A stretch of 64,000 nt of DNA from Mesorhizobium tamadayense (GTDB lineage Bacteria; Pseudomonadota; Alphaproteobacteria; Rhizobiales; Rhizobiaceae), in assembly GCF_003863365.1 (NCBI RefSeq), contig NZ_RQXT01000022.1:35039-99038 (forward strand), read 5' to 3'. The notes beneath the pieces were generated by a model. That model was not told the DNA's origin. It searched no databases and saw only the letters and a program-made list of their open reading frames with translations. The position numbers and the translations under genes are program-made. Below, one piece after another: positions 52,868 through 62,257 of this stretch (its first letter is position 1; each line of letters starts with the position of its first letter).

Positions 52868-54394
52868 TCAATTTTCCCTGAAAGAGCGCGTGAGGGAGGC
52901 CTGAACCGGGGCCAGCATATAGTCGAGCAAGGTGTGTTCGCCGGTCAGGATCATGACTTCCGCCGGCATGCCGGGCGATAGACGGACGTCATGCAGCTCT
53001 TCGAGATCGGCCGCGTCGACCTTGACCTTGGCGAGGAAATACGGCTCGCCGGTTTTCTCGTCCGTCAGCCGGTCGGCCGACACCGAGGTGAGCAGGCCAT
53101 GGATCTGCGGCAAATGCCGGCTCGGATAGGCCGACAGCACGACGCGTGCGGGCATGTCCGGATGCACTACGTCGATATCCGCGGGCTTGATGCGTGAATC
53201 GATGATCAGATTGGGCTCGTTCGGGACGATATCGAGAAGCGCCTGGCCGCTTGCGATCACACCCGATTCGGTCGTCACGCGCAGGTTCATCACCGTCCCG
53301 GCGATCGGCGCGACGATGTCGGTCCTAGCCAGCACATCCTCGCGCGAGGGCAATTGGCTGCGCAGCTCGGCGAGATCCCCGCGCACCTTGGCAAGATCCT
53401 CATTGGCCGTCTCGCTGTCCTGTTGGCGCAGGTTGAGGAGCTGGAACTCGGTCTCGCCGATCTGCTGGTCGTTGTGCGCCACCTGTGCTCGGTTCGTCGC
53501 CTGATTGGCACGAATGTCGGCCTGTGCGCGCTGCAGGGCCAATATCCGTGGCAGGCGTTCTAGGCCCTTCTTGTACATTTCCTGTGCGGAGGCGATCTCC
53601 TGGTCGATCAGGCCGAGCTGCTCGGTCTGGGCGGCGATCACCTCCCTCGATCCCGTGCTTTGCTCCTTGATCTGCGCAATGCGCTTTTCCAGGATATGCG
53701 TGCGCCCTTCGCGGGTTGCGAGGCGGCTGTCGAGCAGCGCCTGCTCCTCGACGACCACCTTTCGCGCCAGATCGCTATCGTTCGACGTCAGCTCCCGGGG
53801 AAAGGCGATGTGGTCCTGGCCGGAAAGCTCAGCGACCAGGCGGGCTTCGGTCGCCAGAAGGCGGATGTAGTGTGTCTGCAATTCGTCGTAGCGCCCCTGG
53901 GCCTGGGTTGTCTTCAAGCTGATAAGGATCTGGCCGGCGACGACCTTGTCGCCTTCCTTGACGTGGATCTTGCCGATGATGCCGCCCTCCAGATGCTGGA
54001 CCGTCTTGCGATAGCCTTCCGGACTGACGACGCCATTGGCGACGACGGCGCTTGCCAGAAGCGCAACGCTGGACCACGCCGTGACGCCGCCGACGAAGAC
54101 GACGGACGAGACGTAACCCAGCAGGCGCGCGGGACGCGTGCGCCGTTTCAGATCGCGCTTGCTGGCTCTGAAGGCATTTGTGCGCCGCCGGACGTATCGT
54201 GCAATCAGGAGCACGAAGAGCGCGCCAGCGGCCGCAGTCAGGGCGATGCGCGCAGGCTGGTTCCGCCCGTCGAACCAAGTCGATACGCCGGCGATCAGAT
54301 CCCCGGTAGAGGCGCTCAGTCTGTCGGCCAGCTCCCGCAGGCTATCCGCCAGCTTGTCCAGCATTGTCGAGAAGTCGCCAACTCGATAGCCCAT
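52868..54394 (-). CDS. HlyD family type I secretion periplasmic adaptor
   Basis: This 508-residue membrane-fusion protein links the inner-membrane ABC exporter to an outer-membrane TolC-type channel. The canonical part starts near residue 85: a membrane helix (GYVSSVVFVGGVTAWSSVALLASAVV), VSPEGYRKTVQHLEGGIIGKIHVKEGDKV (lipoyl half), a long coiled-coil hairpin (about 150-330), then IVAPIAGTVMNLRVTTESGV and the C-terminal HlyD block. About 80 extra N-terminal residues include another hydrophobic segment (ALTAAAGALFVLLIARYV), unusual for PrtE/HlyD proteins. It lies 3 bp after the ABC transporter gene. Confidence 0.9.
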   Translation of the reverse strand: MGYRVGDFSTMLDKLADSLRELADRLSASTGDLIAGVSTWFDGRNQPARIALTAAAGALFVLLIARYVRRRTNAFRASKRDLKRRTRPARLLGYVSSVVFVGGVTAWSSVALLASAVVANGVVSPEGYRKTVQHLEGGIIGKIHVKEGDKVVAGQILISLKTTQAQGRYDELQTHYIRLLATEARLVAELSGQDHIAFPRELTSNDSDLARKVVVEEQALLDSRLATREGRTHILEKRIAQIKEQSTGSREVIAAQTEQLGLIDQEIASAQEMYKKGLERLPRILALQRAQADIRANQATNRAQVAHNDQQIGETEFQLLNLRQQDSETANEDLAKVRGDLAELRSQLPSREDVLARTDIVAPIAGTVMNLRVTTESGVIASGQALLDIVPNEPNLIIDSRIKPADIDVVHPDMPARVVLSAYPSRHLPQIHGLLTSVSADRLTDEKTGEPYFLAKVKVDAADLEELHDVRLSPGMPAEVMILTGEHTLLDYMLAPVQASLTRSFREN

Positions 54395-54397
54395 GGC

Positions 54398-56146
54398 TCA
54401 CTCCGCTGCCTTCAGGTTTCCCGGTTCGTTGGCGGCAATCTTTTCCCGTATGACGGGCGCTACGGGGATTCGCCTGGCCTGTCCGTTGAGCGCGCTGAGC
54501 ACCTCATCGCGGGTGCCGAACTTCGAGACGCTGCCGTCCTGGATGAAGACGACATGATCGGCCGTGCGCAGAAGATTGATCTGATGAGTGACGAGAATGA
54601 CGGTGCGGCCCAGCTCCGTCAACTGCTGGAGCACCTTGAACAGCGCGTTCTCGCCGTCGCTGTCGAGGCCGGTGTTTGGTTCGTCAAGGACGACCAGCGG
54701 CGGATCGCCGAACAGCGCCCGGGCCAGCGCAATGCGCTGGCGCTGGCCACGCGAAATACGGGCCCCATGCGGTCCGACCTCGGTCCGGTAGCCGTTCGGC
54801 AGCCGCAGGATCATCTCGTGGATGCCGGCGAGTTGCGCCGCGGCGATGACCGCTTCGCTATCGACGTCCCGCAGACGCGCGATATTCTCGGCTATTGTTC
54901 CGGGAAACAGCTCGACCTGCTGCGGCAGATAGCCGACATGCTGGCCCAACTGGTCCGAAGGCCAATTCCAGACCTCCGCGCCATCCAATCGCACATGGCC
55001 GTACGAGGGCCGCAGCGCGCCGACAATGAGGCGGCAGAGCGTGGTCTTGCCGGAGCCGGACGCCCCGATCACGCCGCAAGTTTGCCCGGGCTCGACGCTG
55101 AAACCGATTTTGGTCAGCAATGGTTGCGACGTGCCCGGCGGGCAGTAGTGCAGGTTCTCGAGCTTCAGCCTGCCTTGCGGACGCGGCAGGGTAACGCCAG
55201 CATTTTGCACCGATGCGGTGTCGGCGAAGAGCTTCATAAGGTTGCGGCGCGCGGCCCGCGCACTGACCAGACTCCGCCACGCTCCGATCGAGCGTTCGAT
55301 CGGCGCCAGCGCCCGGCTGAGCAGGATGGAAGCCGCGATCATCGAGCCCGCCGTCAGTTCGCGGCGCAGGACGAGATAGGCGCCGAGCCCGAGCACGGCG
55401 ACCTGGAGGGCGAGGCGCAGCGAGCGCGACAGGCTGCCGATGATGGTGGTGCGCCGTAGAATCCGGGTCTGGATGTCCATCAGCGACTGCTGGTTTTGCT
55501 CCCACCGCAGCAGCGCCGGCTCGGACATGCCGAGCGAGCGCAACGTCTCGGCGCCATCGACAAATTGACCGACGGCCGCCTGGCTGCGGCGCAGCCCGGC
55601 CGCTGCCTCCTGGCCCTTGCGGCGGGTGAGGAAATCATTGGCAAGAGCCGCGCAGAACAGGAGCACCGCGCCGGCCAGGCCCACGACGCCCAATGCCGGA
55701 TGCAGCAGCCACATGAACGCTAGGAAGACCGGCGTCCATGGCGCGTCGAGAAAGGTCAGTATGCCGTCGCCGGCGATGAAGCCCCGCAGATCCGACACGT
55801 CTTTCAGGCCGGCTTCGAGATTGCTGCCGGCCAGGCGCGCCTCCATGGCGCGTTCGATGACGGGAACGCTGAGTTGGTCGTCCAGCCACTGGCTTATATG
55901 TCCCAGCATCATCCGCCGGGCGTGTTCCAGCAGCCCGTAGACGGCAATGGCGCCGATGACGGCAAGGGTCAGCCACAATAGCGTGTCGATCGAGCCGCTC
56001 GACAGCACCCTGTCGTAGATCTGCAGCATGTAGACGGTGCTGGCGAGTAAAAGGACGTTGGCGAGCAGGCTGAAGAGGAGGAGGGCGGGCGCCTGATGGC
56101 GCGCCAGATGCATCACCTCCTGGAATTGCGGTCTTGGCTGCATCAC
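54398..56146 (-). CDS. Type I secretion system permease/ATPase (PrtD-like)
   Basis: This 582-residue ABC exporter half-transporter powers one-step secretion of the repeat protein encoded upstream. It has an N-terminal six-helix membrane domain with the PrtD-type LQIYDRVLSSGSIDTLLWLT and FLDAPWTPVFLAFMWLLHP. In the nucleotide-binding domain, Walker A is GASGSGKTT, the signature is ISRGQRQRIALARAL and Walker B is LVVLDEPNTGLD, with the H-loop in VTHQ. There is no N-terminal C39-like domain. It is co-transcribed with the adaptor gene; no outer-membrane channel gene is present, so a TolC encoded elsewhere is assumed. Confidence 0.94.
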   Translation of the reverse strand: MMQPRPQFQEVMHLARHQAPALLLFSLLANVLLLASTVYMLQIYDRVLSSGSIDTLLWLTLAVIGAIAVYGLLEHARRMMLGHISQWLDDQLSVPVIERAMEARLAGSNLEAGLKDVSDLRGFIAGDGILTFLDAPWTPVFLAFMWLLHPALGVVGLAGAVLLFCAALANDFLTRRKGQEAAAGLRRSQAAVGQFVDGAETLRSLGMSEPALLRWEQNQQSLMDIQTRILRRTTIIGSLSRSLRLALQVAVLGLGAYLVLRRELTAGSMIAASILLSRALAPIERSIGAWRSLVSARAARRNLMKLFADTASVQNAGVTLPRPQGRLKLENLHYCPPGTSQPLLTKIGFSVEPGQTCGVIGASGSGKTTLCRLIVGALRPSYGHVRLDGAEVWNWPSDQLGQHVGYLPQQVELFPGTIAENIARLRDVDSEAVIAAAQLAGIHEMILRLPNGYRTEVGPHGARISRGQRQRIALARALFGDPPLVVLDEPNTGLDSDGENALFKVLQQLTELGRTVILVTHQINLLRTADHVVFIQDGSVSKFGTRDEVLSALNGQARRIPVAPVIREKIAANEPGNLKAAE

Positions 56147-56181
56147 GGATACCCCCCGTCTCGATGTTTTTGCTGGGTGTC

Positions 56182-56211
56182 GGGCCGGGCGCCAGGAGAG
56201 GCGCCCGGCCC
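56182..56211 (-). terminator. Attenuator-like stem between secreted protein and exporter genes
   Basis: GGGCCGGGCGCC and GGCGCCCGGCCC form a perfect 12-bp stem with a 6-nt loop in the 72-bp gap. There is no T run. Such partial terminators in type I secretion operons keep substrate message higher than exporter message. Confidence 0.65.
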
Positions 56212-56218
56212 AAGTCCG

Positions 56219-59200
56219 TCAGGCAATGACACCTTCCACGTGGTTGTCGTTGAAGATGCCGGTCCCGTCGATGCCGATGGAGAAGGTGTCGCTCGCTGTG
56301 TCGCCGTCGAAATCGGCGATCTGGACAGTAAAGTCGAGCTTCTCGTCGGGCGCCGGCTGCGCCTGGCTGAGGCCGAAGCCGCCGATGTCGAAGGTGTTGT
56401 TGTCGTTGCCCGAAATGCCATCCGCGTTGCTGATGTTTTCGATCAGGACGCGGTCGTGGGTTCCGCTCGTCGTCCATGACACCTTGTCGCCGGTGCTCAG
56501 GCCGGTGATCGTCAAGGTGCCGTCGGCGTTGACCGTGGCGACCGGCGTATATTGCGTATTGCCCGTCTTGACGACGAAGTCGGTGACCGACGCCGATGTG
56601 ATGGCGACGGGGCTATCGTTGGTGAGCCCGTCGACGAAATTCACTCCCGGCTCCGAAGCGGTGGTGAGGGCCGTGATCTTGACGGTGACGGGTCCGACGC
56701 CCGGATTGGTCTGGTTGACCGTGAAGGACGCAGAGTTCGTATTAAACACGCCCGTGAAGGCGATGTTGGCTTCGACGTCGGCTTCGTTCTGGTCCAGATT
56801 GGGCACGAGGAAGTTTGTATTCGCGCCCGTGACGTAGGTGATGAACGCGCCCTCAGTGGGGTTGATCGCGTTGCCGTTAACGCCGAACGAGGTGGTGCTA
56901 CCGGCCTGGCTGATGTTGAGCACATCCTTGGTCGTGATGTTTCCGCCCTGGGACTGATTGAGCGGATCGTGCCCGATCACCACGATCTGGGCGGTGTTTG
57001 AATCGCCAAAGGTCATGAACAGGTTGCTGCCGGAGGGTGCCCCGGCGAAGCCGAAATTGACCTCCGCGGGTGGAGGGTTCTGGAGGACATCGAAGGTATA
57101 GTTGCCGCCCGACAGGGTCAGCCTGAAGAAATCGATGTCTCCGGCGGTGTGTGTGCCGCTGCTATCGACATCCTTGAAGTAGGTAGCGACAGTGTCGTTG
57201 TTGGTGAGGTCCCTGAGCAGGGTCACCTGCGAGGACGTGCCGTCCAGTATCGTCAGGGTCGCCGGCGAACTCGTGATGCTATAGGTTGCCGGATCGTCCG
57301 CGCCAACCACCCCGCTGAGCGTCTTGGTCACCGTGCTGCCAGCAGCGAAGTCCACCAGCCCATCGCTGATAAGTCCGATGGCTGGGCCGTCGTCCTGGAA
57401 CTGCACGGCATCGCCGATACCGGTCGAGCTGGTCGCGGTGTCGCCGTCACCGTCGGTGACAGTCACCACCGCCAGCAGGGCGCTGTCGGTGATGTTCACC
57501 GCCTCGTCGTAGCTGCCACCCGGGGTCGGATGGTGGATCGAAGCGTATTGCGCCAGGCTGACGACGCCGCTGGTGCTGTTGATTGCGACGGCGAACGCCG
57601 CCGCCCCCGCGGCTGAGCCGATGCGACCGACCACCAGGTCGCCTTCCTTGAACAGGAAGATGCTGGTGCCGTTGGTGGTGTCGAGGCCGGAATCCACGCC
57701 TGCGGCCGACACCGCCAGCGAGAACGCCGTCGTGCCGCCCTCCTGATCGGCGCCGAACGAACTTCCGGTCGAGCTTACGACGGGAGTCGCGTCCTGTGCG
57801 AATCCGCTTGGGCTGAGATCGGAGCTGACATTGCTGACGCCCGCGAACAGCGCCGCCACTCCCGCGGCAGTAGTGTCGTCGGCATCGGCCTGGACGCCCG
57901 CCGTCTCGTCATGTGCCACCGTCGCAGCGCCCTGGACGATCGCTGCCGTCGGGCCGTCGTCCTGGAACTGCACGGCATCGCCGATACCGGTCGAGCTGGT
58001 CGCGGTGTCGCCGTCACCGTCGGTGACAGTCACCACCGCCAGCAGGGCGCTGTCGGTGATGTTCACCGCCTCGTCGTAGCTGCCACCCGGGGTCGGATGG
58101 TGGATCGAAGCGTATTGCGCCACGCTGACGACGCCGCTGGTGCTGTTGATTGCGACGGCGAACGCCGCCGCCCCCGCGGCTGAGCCGATGCGACCGACCA
58201 CCAGGTCGCCTTCCTTGAACAGGAAGATGCTGGTGCCGTTGGTGGTGTCGAGGCCGGAATCCACGCCTGCGGCCGACACCGCCAGCGAGAACGCCGTCGT
58301 GCCGCCATCTGTGCCTGTGGCGCTTCCGGTGGAGCTCACCACCGCGTTCGGATCCTGCGCGAATCCGCTTGGGCTGAGATCGGTGCTGACATTACTGACG
58401 CCCGCGAACAGCGCTGCCACTCCCGCGGCAGTGGTGTCGTCGGCATCGGCCTGAACGCCCGCCGTCTCGTCATGCGCCACCGTGGGAGCGCCCTGGGCGA
58501 TACCCGCCGTCGGCCCGTCGTCTTCGATGACAATCTGCTGGCCGACGAACGTCGAAGAGCCGCTGGACGTCAAGATGCCGAAGCCGCCGATGTCGAAAGT
58601 GTTGTTGTCATTGCCCGAAATGCCATCCGTACCGCTGATGTTTTCGATCAGCACGCGGTCGTGGGTTCCGCTCGTCGTCCACGACACCTTGTCGCCGGTG
58701 CTCAGGCCGGTGATCGTCAAGGTGCCGTCGGCGTTGACCGTGGCGACCGGGGTAAACTGCGTATTGCCCGTCTTGACGACGAAGTCGGTGACCGAGGCCG
58801 ACGTGATGGCGACGGGGCTATCGTTGGTGAGCCCGTCGACGAAATTCACTCCCGGCTCCGAAGCGGTGGTGAAGGCCGTGATCTTGACGGTGACGGGTCC
58901 GACGCCAGGATTGGTCTGGTTGACGGTGAAGGATGCCCCCGTCGCATTGACGACGTTCTGGAAGTCGATGTTGGCTTCGACATCGGCCTCGTTCTGGTCC
59001 AGATTGGGCACGAGGAAATTCGTGTTCGTGCCGGTGACGTAGGTGATGAACGCGCCCTCAGTGGGGTTGATCGCGTTGCCGTTGACGCCGAACGAGGTGG
59101 TGCTGCCGGCCTGGCTGATATTGAGCACGTCCTTGGTTGAGATGTTCCCGCCCTGGGATTGATTCAACGGGTCTTTCCCGATCACCACGATCTGAGTGGA

Positions 59201-59827
59201 GTTTGGATCACCGAAGGTCATGAATAGGTTGCTGCCAGAGGGCGCCCCGGCAAAGCCGAAGTTGAGCGTCTCGGTCGCCGCGAGCTTGAGCGTGTTGCCA
59301 AGATCGACCGCGTCATCCGGGTTGGGATTGCCGCCATGGAAGATCGGAACGTAGGTGACGATGTTGAAGGTCACTTGATCGCTGGTGGCGCCGGCGTTGA
59401 TCGAGTCCTGCTTGAAGATGACGAAGGCGATCGCGTCGGCACTGCCGTTGCCATCGCTGTCGTAGCGACCGATCACGGTGTCGTTTCCATCAGCGAAGAG
59501 CAGGATATCCTTGTTGTCGACGGTGTTGAGGCCGCTATCATCGCCGTTGAGGGTGCCGCCGCTGCTGTCAGTGAACGTAGTGCCGGCGAGCTGAGACCCG
59601 GCGGTGGCGTTGACAGTAACCGAGTTCACCTTCGTCGCGACGCCGATGCTGGTCGGGAATGCGTTGCTCAACCCGAGGGTCGTCTCGAGATAGGTCCGAA
59701 ACGCAGCCGGCAGCGAGGAATATGCAACATCGGTATCCGTGAAGACGTCGTCGATTTTGTCGCCGGTTTGCAGCCCGGTGGTCTGGTCGTTGACGGCCTG
59801 GTCGTTGAGAATGAAGCTGATCGTCAT
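56219..59827 (-). CDS. Large type I-secreted repeat protein (T1SS-143/DUF5801 type)
   Basis: This 1202-residue acidic, Gly/Thr/Asp/Ser-rich protein is predicted to be the substrate of the adjacent exporter. Residues 1-187 are unique. Module A (about 188-417) recurs at 922-1150. Between them are two nearly identical tandem modules B (about 439-625 and 626-814), each with SGLDTTNGTSIFLFKEGDL, a VVTVTDGDGDTATSSTG block and an ending FQDDGP, the pattern of T1SS-143 repeat (DUF5801) domains. The C-terminus ends NDNHVEGVIA, hydrophobic as in many T1SS signals. No GGxGxDxUx RTX repeats are seen. AAGGAG lies 7 nt before ATG 59827. Calcium-binding adhesion or matrix function is plausible. Confidence 0.82.
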   Translation of the reverse strand: MTISFILNDQAVNDQTTGLQTGDKIDDVFTDTDVAYSSLPAAFRTYLETTLGLSNAFPTSIGVATKVNSVTVNATAGSQLAGTTFTDSSGGTLNGDDSGLNTVDNKDILLFADGNDTVIGRYDSDGNGSADAIAFVIFKQDSINAGATSDQVTFNIVTYVPIFHGGNPNPDDAVDLGNTLKLAATETLNFGFAGAPSGSNLFMTFGDPNSTQIVVIGKDPLNQSQGGNISTKDVLNISQAGSTTSFGVNGNAINPTEGAFITYVTGTNTNFLVPNLDQNEADVEANIDFQNVVNATGASFTVNQTNPGVGPVTVKITAFTTASEPGVNFVDGLTNDSPVAITSASVTDFVVKTGNTQFTPVATVNADGTLTITGLSTGDKVSWTTSGTHDRVLIENISGTDGISGNDNNTFDIGGFGILTSSGSSTFVGQQIVIEDDGPTAGIAQGAPTVAHDETAGVQADADDTTAAGVAALFAGVSNVSTDLSPSGFAQDPNAVVSSTGSATGTDGGTTAFSLAVSAAGVDSGLDTTNGTSIFLFKEGDLVVGRIGSAAGAAAFAVAINSTSGVVSVAQYASIHHPTPGGSYDEAVNITDSALLAVVTVTDGDGDTATSSTGIGDAVQFQDDGPTAAIVQGAATVAHDETAGVQADADDTTAAGVAALFAGVSNVSSDLSPSGFAQDATPVVSSTGSSFGADQEGGTTAFSLAVSAAGVDSGLDTTNGTSIFLFKEGDLVVGRIGSAAGAAAFAVAINSTSGVVSLAQYASIHHPTPGGSYDEAVNITDSALLAVVTVTDGDGDTATSSTGIGDAVQFQDDGPAIGLISDGLVDFAAGSTVTKTLSGVVGADDPATYSITSSPATLTILDGTSSQVTLLRDLTNNDTVATYFKDVDSSGTHTAGDIDFFRLTLSGGNYTFDVLQNPPPAEVNFGFAGAPSGSNLFMTFGDSNTAQIVVIGHDPLNQSQGGNITTKDVLNISQAGSTTSFGVNGNAINPTEGAFITYVTGANTNFLVPNLDQNEADVEANIAFTGVFNTNSASFTVNQTNPGVGPVTVKITALTTASEPGVNFVDGLTNDSPVAITSASVTDFVVKTGNTQYTPVATVNADGTLTITGLSTGDKVSWTTSGTHDRVLIENISNADGISGNDNNTFDIGGFGLSQAQPAPDEKLDFTVQIADFDGDTASDTFSIGIDGTGIFNDNHVEGVIA
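57384..58510. repeat. Two tandem ~565-bp DNA repeats inside the secreted protein gene
   Basis: Unit 1 (57384-57950) and unit 2 (57951-58510) both begin GGGCCGTCGTCCTGGAACTG and stay almost identical over most of their length, diverging mainly around 57740-57780 versus 58308-58350. The near identity points to recent duplication or ongoing homogenisation. Confidence 0.8.
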
Positions 59828-60456
59828 GAGAATTTCTCCTTGGTTTCAATGCGAGCAGGCGCAAATCGGCCCCAACGCCGGCAACCGGCCGCACAGGCAT
59901 TCGCTGGCCGGAGCCAGCGCTACGCGCCATCGTTAATGGAAACTGGAGTGAGTGGTTTAGCTCAGGGGTAGAGGGTATTGCGGGGGAGCCGCCACTCTCC
60001 CGCTCCATGCCCCTTCAGGCATTTCTGGGGGGATGCGTCCTACGCGCATCGGCTACCCACCAACGGCGGGCGCCAAGTATCAATGATGAGGGCATACTAA
60101 ACCCCGCCCCTCTTCCCAACAGGCATGACTGCCTGTACGCCTCCCGCTCAGAACATGAGCAATAAAAAGTTTACTCTTATTTGTGGAAAGTTCAAATCGG
60201 ACCGTTGCTTTTTTAATGATAATATGAAGTAGAAATGGTCCAGCTGAGTGTGGGACCTTTGTCCCTGTTCATTCGAACTATATGAATCTAAATGAGAATA
60301 TTCCGATCCGCATCTACCGAATCTGGATGATAGTGCGGCGGACGAGGCGAAAAGGCGATGCAACCAGTGCTTGCCATAGCACCAATGATGGATTGGACGG
60401 ACTAGGCGGAAATACAAGGGACCGGGCAGGGAATGTTGTACCCGGAGTCGTACCGC
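59828..60456. other. Non-coding, partly AT-rich stretch between secretion locus and prophage
   Basis: These 629 bp contain the ribosome site and presumed promoter of the secreted-protein gene on the left, a CAGGCA-TGAC-TGCCTG hairpin at 60120-60135, and an unusually AT-rich block at about 60150-60310. TTTAGCTCAGGGGTAGAG at 59956-59973 resembles a tRNA D-arm, but no anticodon or T-arm follows. I see no convincing gene. Confidence 0.6.
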
Positions 60457-60666
60457 CTACAGTCCAGCCCGCCGCATGGTCTCTTCAACGGCAGGATCCG
60501 ACCTTAGAAAGCGTCTCAGCCCGTCGTCGGGCTGCTCTTCCTTTGCCTTGCGGGCCTGCCGTTCCTTCTTTTCTTTGAGGCGCCGCAAACCGTTGGCTTG
60601 ATTGCGTGCGGCGTCTGGCGTCGACGCCCAACCGGCTGACGGTGGATTGAGCCAAGCTAGCTTCAT
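60457..60666 (-). CDS. Small phage-associated protein of unknown function
   Basis: This 69-residue basic protein (MKLAWLNPPSAGWASTPDAARNQANGLRRLKEKKERQARKAKEEQ...) has a charged helical centre. Its ATG overlaps the portal gene stop by 4 bp, so it belongs to the prophage unit. I recognise no family. Confidence 0.65.
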   Translation of the reverse strand: MKLAWLNPPSAGWASTPDAARNQANGLRRLKEKKERQARKAKEEQPDDGLRRFLRSDPAVEETMRRAGL

Positions 60667-61721
60667 TTCCAGTCGAGCCTCGCTAGTGCGGCGTCCACAA
60701 CAGCCGGAGCCAGCCCCGCTTCCTTCGCCGTCGCATAGGCCTGCACGATGGTCTGCAAGGCGCGGGCCGAGCCGCCGGCATCGAAAGCTTGTGTTGGCCC
60801 CATGACGTCGATGTCAACCGCAGCGCCTAGTTTCTCACTCGCCTCCTGCGCCAGAAGCCCCGCGATCGGCTGAAGCGTCCATTGCGCCAAATGCCTTTGC
60901 GCCTCGCGGACCATCGGCCCCGTGGTGGCTGGATTGAACAGGCCCGGCAGTACGCCAAAAGCGCCAGCAATGGCGTCTCGGGCCGCTGCCAGGCTTTCCA
61001 CGGACATGCTGCGCTCGATGTCTGGCGAGACGCTGGACGGCTTCCAATCGACGGCAGGAGCCGGCCCGCCAGCGGCCGAGACATTTACGGACTCGCGCAA
61101 CAGGACACGGCCTCGCTGCCCGCGGAAGGAGCGGCCGAGCGTCGTCATGTCGGTTTCTGGCCCTTCGGGATAGGGCACGATTTGCGAGCCGAGCGGTGCG
61201 TTCTCGTAGACTTCGGCAAGCGCGCTTTCCAGCGCATTGAGCAACCCGGCAGTGAGCGACGCGCGCCGCAGCGGTGCCGTTCCGAGCCATGGTGCGGCCG
61301 GATCGACGCCGATACGCAAATGCACCACTTCGCCGGCCAGCGCCGTTTGCGTGGTGCCGCCGCCCGCTTCCGAGATTGACAGGCGATACGCCTTCGGGAT
61401 GCCGTCGCGCGTCGACAAGTCCCAATCCGAGCATGGAATAAGCTTGTCGCGGATCAGGAAGACAGCCTCGCCCCGCAGCGCCACAGAGCGGGCCGTGAGC
61501 GCAAGGGTTCGCTTGTCCAGCAAGTTGGTGCCGTCGACCTCGGCAAGAGCGAAGGCGCCTTCCCATAGGCTAATGCATGACTGTGCAGTTGCCGTCAGTT
61601 CGGCAATACCGCGCCGGCCGGAGATATAGCTTTCGCGCGCCGCCATCAATTCGGCGGTAAAGCCGGACATGGCCGAGCGCGTCTCGACAGGAGAGCGTCG
61701 GAACCAATCAAAAATACCCAT
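60663..61721 (-). CDS. Phage portal protein (HK97 family)
   Basis: This 352-residue protein forms the dodecameric DNA entry ring of the capsid. Family features are ISLWEGAFALAEVDG near the N-terminus, a middle region VVHLRIGVDPAAPWLGTAPLRRA, and the late FGVLPGLFNPATTGPMVREAQRHLAQWTLQPIAGLLAQEASEKL. I start at ATG 61721 (MGIFDWFRRSP, the usual portal N-terminus) with GGAGGG upstream. It overlaps the connector gene by one base. Confidence 0.9.
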   Translation of the reverse strand: MGIFDWFRRSPVETRSAMSGFTAELMAARESYISGRRGIAELTATAQSCISLWEGAFALAEVDGTNLLDKRTLALTARSVALRGEAVFLIRDKLIPCSDWDLSTRDGIPKAYRLSISEAGGGTTQTALAGEVVHLRIGVDPAAPWLGTAPLRRASLTAGLLNALESALAEVYENAPLGSQIVPYPEGPETDMTTLGRSFRGQRGRVLLRESVNVSAAGGPAPAVDWKPSSVSPDIERSMSVESLAAARDAIAGAFGVLPGLFNPATTGPMVREAQRHLAQWTLQPIAGLLAQEASEKLGAAVDIDVMGPTQAFDAGGSARALQTIVQAYATAKEAGLAPAVVDAALARLDWK

Positions 61722-62257
61722 CACGCCCTCCTGAAATTGCGCAGCAAGTCGCCCGCGCCTGAATTGGACATTGCTTCGGCCGCCCATGAGGCAGAGCGCG
61801 ATTTGTCCACCATGACGGAACCGGCGACGACCTTTTCGCGCGTCGTGCCAGGCGAGCCGCGCTTACTGGCGGCCATGTACTCCGCCAGACGCCGGAATGC
61901 CTCATTGACCGCAGCCGGGACTGTGCCGCCGCCAACCGTGCCGGTAAAGCGGTAAGGCCCGTCGCCGGGCAGCATGTAGCCGCCAGTTGGCGAGGGATCG
62001 AGCGTTGCCGTCGTCCAGGCATTGGTGGCCTGCCAGACCTCGACAGTGGCGATGGTTGCCGGCGCCAAGGGCGGGATCCACTCGCCGCAGCCCTCCGCAA
62101 TCCACTCGATAGAGCGGGAGGTGAAGCGCCAGGCGATATAGGCCTCGATGCGCTGCCACAGCATGTCCGCATCGAGCGCGGCGGCTGCCGTCGAGAGGCC
62201 CGAAGGCGATGCGGGATAAGCCGCAGGAGCGCCTTCTGTCTGTTTGATGGTCGCCAT
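61721..62257 (-). CDS. Phage head-tail connector-like protein
   Basis: This 178-residue protein, encoded between protease and portal, resembles gp6/gp15-type head-tail adaptors: helical segments around LDADMLWQRIEAYIAWRFTSRSIEWIAEG, then a central beta region (TVEVWQATNAWTTATLDPSPTGGYML) and VPAAVNEAFRRLAEYMA. I start at ATG 62257 with GGAGGG upstream. The assignment rests mostly on size and context. Confidence 0.65.
   Translation of the reverse strand: MATIKQTEGAPAAYPASPSGLSTAAAALDADMLWQRIEAYIAWRFTSRSIEWIAEGCGEWIPPLAPATIATVEVWQATNAWTTATLDPSPTGGYMLPGDGPYRFTGTVGGGTVPAAVNEAFRRLAEYMAASKRGSPGTTREKVVAGSVMVDKSRSASWAAEAMSNSGAGDLLRNFRRA

Noticed and set aside
59956..60012. tRNA-like sequence TTTAGCTCAGGGGTAGAG
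   Set aside because: Only a D-arm resemblance; no anticodon stem, no GTTCGANTC T-arm and no acceptor pairing.
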